Shown one piece after another: positions 9,521 to 18,700 of a DNA stretch of 64,000 nt. Numbering within the stretch: the stretch's first letter is position 1; each line of letters begins with the position of its first letter. The translations under genes and the position numbers were made by a program. The notes under the pieces were generated by a model, which was given only the letters and a program-made list of their open reading frames with translations, was not told the DNA's origin and did not search any database. Source of the stretch: Wocania_A spongiicola (GTDB lineage: Bacteria > Bacteroidota > Bacteroidia > Flavobacteriales > Flavobacteriaceae). The stretch spans positions 124,001 to 188,000 of the forward strand of contig NZ_JAMFLZ010000003.1 of assembly GCF_023502325.1 (NCBI RefSeq), read 5' to 3'.

Positions 9521-9644
9521 CTAGTAATTATAATTTATTTTGAAGATTAAAATTAATCAATATTTATTAAAAACATTAGGAAAGTTAAAGTATTAAAAAT
9601 TTAAATTAACAGTTAGACTCACAAACATTAAAACAAGTAAAATT

Positions 9645-10529
9645 ATGGAAAATAGCAAAAGTAATATGGGATTAAAAGTGGCTTTAGGAATCGCTTTAGT
9701 TTTATTTTTAGGAACAGGTTTTTATACCATGAACCTTTATCAAAAAAGTAATGAGGATAAAAAAGAATTAACTGAGCAAAAGCAGTTAGTAATGAATGAC
9801 TTAAATGCCATGGCTAAGCAATATGATGAAGCTATTGGAGAAAACGAAGTAGCAAATAACAATTTAATTGAAGCTAGAAGCAGAATTCAAGGTTTAATTG
9901 ATTCTTTAAAAATATCTGAAACAAACGTAAAGAGTTTATGGAGATACAAAAAGAAATATCAGTCTTTACAAAAAGAAATGGATGTGTTATTAGCACAAAA
10001 CGATTCGTTAAGAGTAGAGAATTCTTATTTAGCAACATCGTTAGATAGCACAAGAGTGCGTTTAGAAGAGCGTACTATGTTTACAGATTCTTTATTAGTA
10101 CAAAATACAGCTTTAGCTGAAGTTGTTGAAAATGCAGCAGTTTTAAACACTGTAGGTTTAAAAGGTTTTGGAGTTATTGAAAGAACTTCTGGTAAATTAA
10201 TTCCAACTGAAAGAGCTTCTAGAGTTGATAAAATTAGAGTTTGTTTTACTGTTGCAAAAAATGCATTGGTACAAGCTGGAGACCAAGAATTATACGTACA
10301 AGTTATCGACCCTAAAAACAATACATTAGGATCAAACGAGCAAGTACAGTTTGGAGAAAAAACATTAAACTATAGTATAATAAGCAAGTTTAATTATGAA
10401 AATGGAAGCCTTAATATTTGTGAGTTTGTTGCATCAAAAGGGGCAGAAAAGTTTGAAAAAGGACGTTATACAGTAAACGTTTTTAACGAAAAAGATTTAG
10501 TTTCTAGCTCAGAGTTTACCTTGAAGTAA
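9645..10529 (+). CDS. Membrane-anchored coiled-coil protein of unknown function
   Basis: A 294-aa protein with one N-terminal membrane helix (LKVALGIALVLFLGTGFYTM, about residues 10-30). A long polar coiled coil (about 35-150, rich in Lys, Glu, Gln and Asn) follows, then a C-terminal globular beta-rich domain beginning about VDKIRVCFTVAKNAL and ending SSSEFTLK. The topology implies a short cytoplasmic tail and a large periplasmic part. I do not recognise a characterised family, although this architecture is common in Flavobacteriia. It is monocistronic, ending at a strong terminator. Confidence 0.75.
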   Translation: MENSKSNMGLKVALGIALVLFLGTGFYTMNLYQKSNEDKKELTEQKQLVMNDLNAMAKQYDEAIGENEVANNNLIEARSRIQGLIDSLKISETNVKSLWRYKKKYQSLQKEMDVLLAQNDSLRVENSYLATSLDSTRVRLEERTMFTDSLLVQNTALAEVVENAAVLNTVGLKGFGVIERTSGKLIPTERASRVDKIRVCFTVAKNALVQAGDQELYVQVIDPKNNTLGSNEQVQFGEKTLNYSIISKFNYENGSLNICEFVASKGAEKFEKGRYTVNVFNEKDLVSSSEFTLK

Positions 10530-10556
10530 ACACCATTATATAACACTTAAGAGCAA

Positions 10557-10588
10557 AACCTCAAGTTTTTAACTTGAGGTTTTTTTTG
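10557..10588 (+). terminator. Intrinsic terminator after the coiled-coil protein gene
   Basis: Perfect 11-bp stem AACCTCAAGTT / AACTTGAGGTT with a TTT loop and a following run of T, 28 bp after the stop codon. Confidence 0.88.
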
Positions 10589-10730
10589 TTTCATTAATTT
10601 GCAATTGATACCATGCAGAGTGGGGAAGGGGAATAATAAAATAATTTGTTGCCTTTTTTATTTGTTGTCATTCAAGATATAACTATCTTTAAGAGGACAA
10701 ATTTTAACGAAACCAAAAAACTAAAACATT

Positions 10731-10871
10731 ATGGAAGGATATTGTGTAAAATGTAAAGACAAAAAAGAAATTAAAGATGGTGCCGAAGTTACTATGAAAA
10801 ATGGTAGAAAAGCTATGAAGGGAAAATGCCCTACATGCGGTACAGGAATGTTTAGAATACTAGGCAAGTAA
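10731..10871 (+). CDS. DUF5679-like 46-aa zinc-ribbon protein
   Basis: This short gene encodes 46 residues starting MEGYCVKCKDKKEI and containing CPTCGTGMFRI. The two CxxC pairs, separated by a basic loop, predict a rubredoxin/zinc-ribbon knuckle as in DUF5679 proteins, which are found across bacteria and have no known function. The ATG lies just downstream of an A-rich leader and the frame closes at TAA 10869-10871. It is bracketed by terminators at 10557 and 11002, so it is an independent transcription unit. Confidence 0.8.
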   Translation: MEGYCVKCKDKKEIKDGAEVTMKNGRKAMKGKCPTCGTGMFRILGK

Positions 10872-11001
10872 ATATAACTTGTTTCAGAATTTTAAGGGAA
10901 TTTGATTCCCAACTTACTTTATTTTAATAGCAACAACATTGCTTATAACCGTTTTATGTGCGCTATATAAGCATCTATTTTCATCTATATCCCTAAAAAT
11001 A

Positions 11002-11036
11002 AAAAAGGCTATAATTTTTAAATTATAGCCTTTTTT
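11002..11036 (+). terminator. Hairpin terminator
   Basis: Nearly perfect inverted repeat AAAAAGGCTATAATTT / AAATTATAGCCTTTTT followed by T residues. It stands about 130 bp after the DUF5679-like gene; nothing recognisable fills that gap. Confidence 0.75.
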
Positions 11037-11214
11037 ATTACCCTTTTTTCATTCCCTTATTATAAATTACCTTTATCGGGGTTTTGGCATAAATTTTGAG
11101 AATTTTTTAATTCCCCACTCTTATTGGTTCATTTACTCAGTTAAAAGCACCGTTTATTCATTTTCATCTGTATATAAGTTATTCAAAATATAACTTTATA
11201 AAAAATCGATATTC

Positions 11215-11865
11215 ATGAACAAATCAAAGAGTATTCTTATAATAGAAAATGAAGCATTATTTTCTCACTCTATAGAATCGACTTTAAAAACAATATCAGA
11301 TATTAATTTTTCTATTTATAAAACTAAAGACTATAAAGCGGCTTATCTAGTAATCCAAAAAGTAGAACAACTAGACTTTGTATTTTTTAATGTTGACCTT
11401 TTTCCTAATCATACTCAACGCTATACTATTATAGAAGATTTAATAGCTACCATTAGATATGATTTTACTAATGCTAAATTATTTTTACTAACATCATACT
11501 TTAATAATTACTTGATATTGGAAATGATTAAAACTTTTAACCCAGATAGTGTAATACTTAAAAGCGATATTAACTCAAATGATTTGATACAGGCAGTTAG
11601 TTCTGTAATTGAAAACAACCCTTTTTATAGTGCATCTATTCTTCGCTTATTGCGTAGTCAGTTTTCTTCTCATATTTCTATAGATAAAACAGACCGATTA
11701 ATTCTTTATCATTTATCAAGAGGAATAAAGAGTAAAGATCTGCCAGATCTGGTTTTTTTATCATTAAGTAGTATAGAAAAAAGAAAACGCAACTTAAAAA
11801 GTGTTTTTAAAGTAGATAATGATCGTTTATTACTTGAAGAGGCACGAAACCGAGGAATTATATAG
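11215..11865 (+). CDS. LuxR-type response regulator (receiver plus helix-turn-helix)
   Basis: A 216-aa protein with a receiver-like first domain (ILIIENEALFSHSI at the N-terminus, candidate phospho-acceptor Asp in FFNVDLF, and conserved Lys in SVILKSDINSNDL). The C-terminal region has the layout of a LuxR/GerE helix-turn-helix (DLPDLVFLSLSSIEKRKRNLK). The HTH is divergent: the usual SxxTVxxHxxxI pattern has become LSSIEKRKRNLK. No histidine kinase is adjacent. It is probably a DNA-binding orphan response regulator, with unknown targets. Confidence 0.75.
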   Translation: MNKSKSILIIENEALFSHSIESTLKTISDINFSIYKTKDYKAAYLVIQKVEQLDFVFFNVDLFPNHTQRYTIIEDLIATIRYDFTNAKLFLLTSYFNNYLILEMIKTFNPDSVILKSDINSNDLIQAVSSVIENNPFYSASILRLLRSQFSSHISIDKTDRLILYHLSRGIKSKDLPDLVFLSLSSIEKRKRNLKSVFKVDNDRLLLEEARNRGII

Positions 11866-11936
11866 TATACCGTTTGTTCTGGCTGGCATTTGCTTACAAC
11901 GAATACTGTACTAATAAATTCATTATTAAATTAATT

Positions 11937-12494
11937 CTATTCAAAAAAGCCAATAGAGTCTATTTCTAAAACAGTGTTATCATCTTGATAATTTCTAGCG
12001 CTCGAATATTTCCGGTCTATAGTATTTGTTACAAAACCACTTTCTACAGGGTTATTATGAATATAATCTATTTTTTGTTTGATTACTTTTTCGCTCCATA
12101 ACTCTATAGGCTTATTATGATGTTGCCAAAATTGATACTTACCTGTAGTTGCACTCTTTTTTCCTGCTCTTTCAAACATCCATAATAACCATTCTTTTCT
12201 GCTTTCTTGTGGATTGTTTACTATGGCTTCTATTATCTTTTTTGATGTATGTCTTTTAAAATCTCTTAATAATCCTGATGGATCTTTATTTGTTGAACGA
12301 AAAATAAAATGCACATGACTTGGCATAAAACAATATGTATACAATTCCATACCTTTTTCTGTTCTGCAAAAATTGATGCTATCTGCCAATATATTAAAGT
12401 AAGCTTGCCTTGTAAAAACATCTATCCAATTTACAGTAGCAAACGATACAAAATATAAACCTGATTCATTATAAAATTTATAGTTTCTACTCAT
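11937..12494 (-). CDS. REP-associated tyrosine transposase (RAYT, Y1/HUH family)
   Basis: The 185-aa protein has the IS200-like Y1 transposase fold: the HUH motif HVHFIF after CFMPS, and a candidate catalytic Tyr in KIDYIHNNPVESGFV. Both are typical of TnpA-REP proteins. These domesticated transposases bind and process REP hairpins rather than moving as insertion sequences. REP-like palindromes lie immediately upstream (12536-12800), supporting the assignment. No IS200 ends or tnpB partner are seen. The frame is intact. Confidence 0.93.
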   Translation of the reverse strand: MSRNYKFYNESGLYFVSFATVNWIDVFTRQAYFNILADSINFCRTEKGMELYTYCFMPSHVHFIFRSTNKDPSGLLRDFKRHTSKKIIEAIVNNPQESRKEWLLWMFERAGKKSATTGKYQFWQHHNKPIELWSEKVIKQKIDYIHNNPVESGFVTNTIDRKYSSARNYQDDNTVLEIDSIGFFE

Positions 12495-12535
12495 AATACT
12501 AATATAGCAAAAACAATAGGTATTTTAAATTGCTA

Positions 12536-12800
12536 CCGCTAGCTTTTAGCTAGTGGACGCGAACACTAACTATAACACAAAAAACTTTGCATTTTTTAGT
12601 ATAAAAGCTTTTGTGCAGCTTGTTTTGTTTATTCATTATCGTCACTAAGCTAAGCTTAGCGGCTGCTACCGCTAAGTTTTACTTAGTGGCAAGAAATTAA
12701 TTATAAATATTTTAGTAAAAAAGCCTTTACATTAAGCTGTAAAAGCTTTTTATATATAATATTCTTACTCTTAACGCCACTAGTTGCAAACTAGCGGTAG
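12536..12800. repeat. Cluster of four REP-like hairpins beside the RAYT gene
   Basis: Four imperfect palindromes share one design: 5' GCTAC head, then CCGCTA, a short stem-loop, and TAGTGG. They lie at 12536-12556 (forward), 12643-12662 (inverted), 12669-12689 (forward) and 12777-12797 (inverted). Each stem contains a G-T mismatch, pairing CCGC with GTGG, so strands can be distinguished, as in REPs elsewhere. The middle pair is head to head with a 6-bp spacer, like a BIME. Loop and stem sequences differ (CTAGC, CTAAG, CTAGTT), so the copies share structure more than exact sequence. Confidence 0.88.
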
Positions 12801-12930
12801 CGGGGGAAAAGAACATCATGTTCTGTTTAAAAAAACTCTTTTTAAATTTTTAAGTAAAGATGAAACCATTTGGAAGAAAAAAGGAATGTCTGAATCTTAC
12901 TGGGAAAATATTTGATTAAAAAATTCGATT

Positions 12931-13158
12931 GTGCCACGAAAAATATTACTAAAAAGTTATCTGAAGCAAGAGCTTAATAATAAATTTGTATTAGAAAATT
13001 TTATTGATAATAATCTTTCTGATAATGATGTCGAAAGAGCTTTGAGCTATTTGGAAGAACTAAATAAAACAACAAATCATCAAATAACTAATATCAAATA
13101 TAGTGAGCAAGGAGATTTATATATTAAAGCTGAAACAGGATTGACTTTTATTAAATAA
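12931..13158 (+). CDS. Small hypothetical protein, possibly the 3' part of a decayed gene
   Basis: This 75-codon frame starts with GTG and reads RKILLKSYLKQEL...IKAETGLTFIK. It has mixed polar composition with no recognised domain. The same frame is open upstream from about 12784, reading KDETIWKKKGMSESYWENI, and is broken only by one TGA at 12913-12915. The two pieces may therefore be one gene with an in-frame stop that abuts the fourth REP hairpin. No other evidence of expression is visible. Confidence 0.35.
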   Translation: MPRKILLKSYLKQELNNKFVLENFIDNNLSDNDVERALSYLEELNKTTNHQITNIKYSEQGDLYIKAETGLTFIK

Positions 13159-13194
13159 GAAGTCAATTATAGCATATTTAGTATATTTGAACTA

Positions 13195-13413
13195 ATGGAA
13201 GTGTTAAATAACATCTTAATAAACTTGCTTTCTGACGGACTTTCTTATTTGTTAGGAACACTCCTTGTTATTTTATTCCCTTTTTTAAAAAATCCTAATG
13301 TGTTCAAAAAACTCATTCAAAATACACAAAACTACTTGAGGGTTTTTATGGATTTTGTTTTAACAAAAGACACTTTTGTACAAGTAATATCAGTACATAT
13401 AAAAAAAATCTAA
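13195..13413 (+). CDS. Small hypothetical membrane protein
   Basis: A 72-aa frame with one strong hydrophobic segment (GLSYLLGTLLVILFPFL) flanked by Asn- and Lys-rich ends. It follows the preceding small frame by 36 bp on the same strand, so the two could form a small transcription unit. No family is recognised, and in such AT-rich DNA a frame of this length can occur by chance. Confidence 0.3.
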   Translation: MEVLNNILINLLSDGLSYLLGTLLVILFPFLKNPNVFKKLIQNTQNYLRVFMDFVLTKDTFVQVISVHIKKI

Positions 13414-13872
13414 ATTTTAGGTACCGTTGAAGAAAGCGAACAAAAACGAACTAAAGTTCTATAAATATGTTCTATAAGTTCGGATAGTTCTCTAAAAGTT
13501 CTATTATCTACATGTTTCGTTATACATAGCATGTACAAAATACATTAAACTAGTTCAAAAAACTAAAAGTAAAATTAGAGTTTAATGAACAGTAGCATAT
13601 CTATTATAAACCCAGTAAATACAAGGAAAATACAAGAAATCAAGTATAGTTTTTTAAACACAACACAACACTATCATTTTTCAACTCCATTTCCATTATT
13701 TCTATTACTCAACAATAACACAAATAACCAAAATCACATCAAAAATTTAGACTACAAACCAAAACAGGCATACCATAAGCACACCTGTTTTAATATTTAA
13801 AATTTTTATTTTAACTGATTACCAAATAGTTAAATGTTTAATTTTCACTATCAACTAATTTGGACGATGACC
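13414..13872. other. AT-rich intergenic stretch without a supportable gene
   Basis: This roughly 460-bp stretch contains only a low-complexity 71-codon frame on the plus strand (13585-13800), rich in Asn and without start context, which I do not accept. At 13456-13506 there are four imperfect copies of GTTCTATAA-like 9-mers spaced about 11-18 bp apart. The convergent ends of the preceding small frame and the Rhs-linked secreted gene lie at its margins. Confidence 0.5.
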
Positions 13873-14340
13873 CTATTGATATTCAAACCCTTTTTCCGAT
13901 TGTAGGAACTTAATTGAATTACATTTATCTTTATAGACTCCAATATATTTTCCATCTTTAATATAGAATTCTTTGCTAAAAATATGATCATTATACTTAA
14001 TACTTATTTTCAACTGCTGATCTATTTTTAGTTCTTTTAAATCAATTGATTCAGATTCAGGTTTAGAGAAATCTGCATATTCGAATTTTAACTGTTTTTC
14101 CTTTGATTCTATTATCCTTGATGACGTAGAAAGACCAACTATTTTATTACTAGTTAAATTCAAGTTTTCAATAATCTTAGTGTCATTAACTAATAAACTA
14201 ATGGTATCATTTTTAAAATATTCCTGAAAATCAATACTAACAATATGTTTCTGTGCAAATAAATTAGTTGCACAGAACATAATAAATATTAATAATTTAA
14301 TCTTCTGTTGCCGTTTGTTTTCCACTATTAAGTTGTCCAT
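13873..14340 (-). CDS. Secreted hypothetical protein; candidate immunity protein of the orphan Rhs tip
   Basis: A 155-aa protein with a signal peptide whose core is KIKLLIFIMFCATNLFAQ, with predicted cleavage near residue 30 before KHIVSIDF. The mature part is a small beta-rich domain with no family I recognise. Its start overlaps the end of the Rhs tip gene by 44 bp, so the two are translationally coupled. That is the standard position of the immunity gene in a toxin-immunity pair. Export to the periplasm would fit a toxin acting outside the cytoplasm. The immunity role is an inference from position. Confidence 0.55.
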   Translation of the reverse strand: MDNLIVENKRQQKIKLLIFIMFCATNLFAQKHIVSIDFQEYFKNDTISLLVNDTKIIENLNLTSNKIVGLSTSSRIIESKEKQLKFEYADFSKPESESIDLKELKIDQQLKISIKYNDHIFSKEFYIKDGKYIGVYKDKCNSIKFLQSEKGFEYQ

Positions 14341-15232
14341 TATTAAATGCTTTTTCTATTTTTAATATCTGTTCTTCTGTAGCTTTAACCCCAGCATTTG
14401 GCTGATATGCTTGATGCATTATATTACCATCCATAGTGCCAACCTGAGGATGACCAGCTGGGTTGTCAGGACCTCCTTCTAAAGTTCCAGAATGCCCAAA
14501 CTCATGAGCTGCACTTCTTCCTATAGTACCAAGTCCTGTAATTGTAAGTCCAGTACCTTTATATTTTCCTTTTTTAGCAACAGTTCTACCGAGTAATTTA
14601 CTAGAAAGGTTTACTGAATTGTCTCCTGGTTCTGCAAAACCAATAGGTATAGTTCCTAGTAATTTTGCAAATGCTGGAGTCATTCCTGGCATAACATTCA
14701 TCGGGTCTTGTATCCTTATAGCATGATCCGTCGCTTTTAGGTTTTTAGAATTACCCAGTTTTATGTTAGTTCTTGCAACAAATTTAATATTTTGCCCTTT
14801 CCCTTTATACGTCTGCTTGATTTGATTTTTTATATTGTTTTTAACTACTCTCAATTGTTTTTTAGATAATTTTGTCGATGAATTATTAAATAATTTGCCT
14901 CTAAATTTGATTACAACTTTGTCTTTTTTTCTAAAGAAATTCTTTTTTCTCCTTTTAACAATAATATCTTTTCCATCAGGATCAATGTTAGACATTGGAT
15001 TGTTTGCAACATAATTATAAGGAGAATTATTATAGTATCTAAACGCATGCGGATCTATACTCATGAACCTTCCTAGAGTTGCATCATAATTTCTAGCACT
15101 ATAATCATATAAATTTAACCCAAGTTCGTCTTGGAGTTCTTTCTGGTTATATTTTTTCTTAAGCGCAGGATTACTAGAATTTACTACCGTATTATACCCT
15201 TTATGTTTAAGACCAAAAGAGTAATACCCTGC
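14297..15232 (-). pseudogene. Orphan Rhs C-terminal tip with a zinc-metalloprotease-like toxin domain
   Basis: The frame is open from just after an in-frame TAA (15233-15235). It begins with the last part of an Rhs core (YYSFGLKHKGYN, then LNLYDYSARNYDATLGRF, MSIDP, YVANNPMSNIDPDGKD). The roughly 220-residue tip that follows holds AAHEFGHSG, a zinc-protease HExxH motif, and a later NIMHQ that could be a Met-turn. There is no signal peptide and no YD repeats, so it cannot be made as a full Rhs protein; the only ATG near the core is at 15064. This is the pattern of a displaced Rhs tip kept as a recombination donor beside its own candidate immunity gene. Confidence 0.75.
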
Positions 15233-15363
15233 TTACAAAAAAGAGCTTTACCTTAGTTTTCTATTTTCACCTAACTTTCAATTAGTGGTAATTATTTTAA
15301 AGAACGTTTTATACAATCAAAATTAAGTAATCAAATCACATTAAAAAAATAAGACTATTTGTA

Positions 15364-15717
15364 TTATAGCTTAAAAAAATCATCAAAACTTATATCAGAC
15401 CAACTAAAAGATTTAATAGGCTTTATTGGTCTAATCTCTTTAATTCCCTTTATAGGTTTTATGGATTTCACTCCTTTTATAGGCTTAAAAGATTTAAAGG
15501 GTTTAAACGGTCCACCACTTGCCTTATCACTAAAAAAAAGACAATCTCCATCTGAATCTATAATCCAACCATTATCTAACCAACCTAGATGATTTCCATC
15601 ATAATCGTAAATTGAATCGTCTGAAAGATATGCTAGAGGTTCTCCATCAAAATCAAACAAATGTTCATTATCATCTGTGTAAAAGAGAGGGTTTCCATCA
15701 TTATCATAAAAAGTCAT
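15364..15717 (-). CDS. 4-fold beta-flower protein with a Lys/Pro/Ile repeat tail
   Basis: The 117-aa protein opens with four tandem 16-18-residue repeats of the pattern [FYI]DxDGxxL: FYDNDGNPLFY, FDFDGEPLAYL, YDYDGNHLGWL and IDSDGDCLFF. This is the repeat signature of the 4-fold beta-flower family. Residues about 71-103 are a low-complexity basic tail of KPIK/KGIK-type units, and the last 13 residues are acidic and aromatic. It lies 19 bp downstream of the SIR2-Argonaute gene on the same strand and is probably its third operon member. Its biochemical role is unknown. Confidence 0.7.
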   Translation of the reverse strand: MTFYDNDGNPLFYTDDNEHLFDFDGEPLAYLSDDSIYDYDGNHLGWLDNGWIIDSDGDCLFFSDKASGGPFKPFKSFKPIKGVKSIKPIKGIKEIRPIKPIKSFSWSDISFDDFFKL

Positions 15718-15736
15718 AATAAATTATTTTTATTAG

Positions 15737-18700
15737 TTATATGAATAATCTGTAATCGTATGTTTTTCCTTCAAAGCGTGACAATAGCTTACCTATTCTA
15801 GCTATTTGGTTTGAGGAATTAATTGTGGCAGGTAACTTGGTATATAAATCAAAAGAGTTCCAATTCATTTTTGTTAATCCAAGTATTTCCGTTGCTATTG
15901 TATTTATATTTGAATCACCGTGATGTTTAATTATTTTTAAAGGAGCTGGAATGCTTCTACCACCTAAATAATATCGATAGCTTGGGTTCTTTACTGACGG
16001 TACAATTCCATGTGTCCATAATAAGGCTGTCGTTGCCCCTGTAATAATGCATGTACCTCTTGATAATGGGAACCTGTCTATTTGCATTTCTCCATTATAA
16101 ACACTTGTAGCTACAAACCTTGCATCCGCTTCGTAGTTTATTTCTATTAAATCAATTTTATGAATTCCTGCCATTTGTAGACTCTCTGTAATTCCTTTAA
16201 TCTCGTCTTTGGTAAATCGAGTTCTTTTATGAATTACTACCCTAGATGGCAATTTATTCATAGAGTTATAAAATAATTCCCTTATTGATACTCCAAATTG
16301 AAAAGCATCATTATAAGAGAGGAAAGGATTGGCTTGACCGTCCAAATAAAAATCATCTACTTTGGATAGTTTGTATTTTAAACCTTGTCCTTCAGAGTTA
16401 TATATATGACTACATCCTACGACTATATCAGTTTTGTTTCCTGTACTTTTTAGGCTATAACCTATTCCAGCATATGCCGTATCTTTTTCTGTATTATTCA
16501 AAACCCATGGTGTTCTCAAAGATTTTACATAAAAAGATAATGATAGCCACCAAAATATCTGGCATTTTAAATTATCATGAAGTGTATCTTCTTGTATAAG
16601 TTGAGTGGAAACACCTTTTGAAGCAGCATATGCTTTAATATAATCATGTAAATCAAATTCCTCACCATTTTCTTCATATCTATAATATGGTTCCCATTCT
16701 ATAGGAATAAATATTACTATTGTTGATTGACTTTCTTTATTAGCTAATTGTTCTATTTTAGAGGTAATTAATCTAGCTAAATTTAGCGCAATATCTTTTA
16801 CCTCTCCATTGGAATGGCTTATTTCAATATCTAGCCATTTATCTTCATCTTCTGGGAGCGGAATATTTATGGGAATATTATAAGCTGTTGAAAATCCCGG
16901 AAAATCAATTAAATAATCTAAATTAACATTTGATTTATGTCTTTGATTTAATCCATTTAAAAACTCGAAAAAAATCTTTGAATAATTCTTACCACAAATT
17001 ACACCTAAATTAATTTCATTAGAATATATTACGCCATTTAATTGAGAGTCATATGGCTTGTGATTCTTTAAAGCTCTCATTGGGTGGAAATCCTTAAATA
17101 ACTTGTTAGAATTAATATTTGTAAAAATTAATTGTGGTTCTAAAAACTGAACTCCTTTATGTTGTGTTAATCTTTTATCATATCTATTTGGTTGGTAGGC
17201 TCTAAAGTTTTTATCTGCTACCATTATTTCGGCAAATGAAGTGCTTTTTGAAAGTGAAAATTCAAACCCTGTACCTGATTGGTTTGGAAATTCAAATTTG
17301 AGATTTGAGCCCTTAAATAGTGTGTTTTTCCAACCTTCTAAAATTTCATCATACTGTTTGTTGAATAATTTTTCTAAAGAAGTTTTACTTAGATTTTGCT
17401 TAACTTCTTTGGAGATTTCTGCTTGGCTTTTTAAATGTACAGATGGTCTAAAAGTTAAAAAAGCATACTTTTTATGATAGTCAAAAAAGAAAGAAAGTAG
17501 TAAAGAATTATGAATACTTATCTGCTGACCATTTTCAACAACATTCTTTACTGGTTTTTTAATCCACAATTTATCTTTATTATTAGACTCAATAATATCA
17601 TTTTTTGATAAACTTTTCACTACAGCTTGTAACATCAAAGTTTTAAAATTAGTAACATTCTTAATGTCATTCTTTGATATTGGTACTCGGGAAATATCAC
17701 CTTTAATCCCATCCCCAAAAACCTTGTTTATCTCAGATAATGTGGAAAGGGCAAATACTTTATTTTTAAAAGGAACTGCACATGTGTCTTTATCTTTAGT
17801 AAGTTCTTTTAATGTAGCCCACCTTTTTCTTTCACCAAATTCATATTTAAACTGAAAAACTTCTTTAGGAAATGTAATCGGATGTAAATTACTCTTAATA
17901 TACTTATCTGTTTTTGGTATTTGTTGGGTGAATTTAGAAACCTCTGTATTTTCAGCACCAGATGAAGCTAGAATTTCTGCTATTTCTTCTAAAGCCAAAT
18001 TGTCATTTTCAAAGCAAGACTTTGCTATATGTAATATTGTTTTATCAAAACCATCTGTAGGAACAAAAAAAGCCTCTCTACCTGACTTTCGGGCATTAAC
18101 TAAAAGTTCTTCAACTTCTGGATTAATCTTATGACCATATCCGCACCAATAAATTCTACCTTCTCCTTTTTTTGAAAATGCTTTTGCTAGTGCTGCCATC
18201 AATGACTTATCTCTTCCACTATAACCAATAACGATTAAATTTTTGTCATGGTGATACCTTTCTAAAGCTTCTATAAACACCTCATTTTGACTATCTAGTT
18301 CTTCAGAAGTGTTTTTTAAAGAACTATATTTATAGTCACCATGTAAGGCTATAGAAAGAATTTCATTTCTACTTTGATTTCTATATATTCTATCAACACT
18401 ATCAAGAGTGATTTCTATAGGTGTTATTTTTCCTTGATGCCCAGCCTTTATCACTAAACCATCAAAATTAGTAGTCCAAACAGCTTTGACAATTTCTTTT
18501 TCACTTAATAGCGACAATAACTTATATCCTATATATGGTTCTTTACCTTCTATTAGCGATTGAAAATATTTCCTTCTGTCACCTTCAATAGGATATGCTT
18601 TTTCAGCATAAAAGGAATATTCTTCTTCTGAATTTAATTTAGGATATATTCCCTCGGTATCTAGCCATAATTGAATACTATTTTTTACAGAATCATTTTT

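Noticed and set aside
11937..12494. An active IS200/IS605 insertion sequence
   Set aside because: No tnpB and no IS200-type ends were found, and the REP context fits a domesticated RAYT.
12536..12800. A CRISPR array
   Set aside because: The repeats are palindromic REPs in alternating orientation with unequal spacing, and no cas genes are near.
13585..13800. 71-aa plus-strand frame
   Set aside because: Low-complexity, Asn-rich translation in AT-rich DNA with no recognisable features or start context.
14297..15064. An independent short gene starting at ATG 15064
   Set aside because: The frame continues upstream through recognisable Rhs core sequence to a stop at 15233-15235, so it is a truncated Rhs tip.
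16285..16599. 104-aa plus-strand frame
   Set aside because: It lies entirely antisense within the PIWI/MID coding region of the SIR2-Argonaute gene, which is clearly coding on the minus strand.
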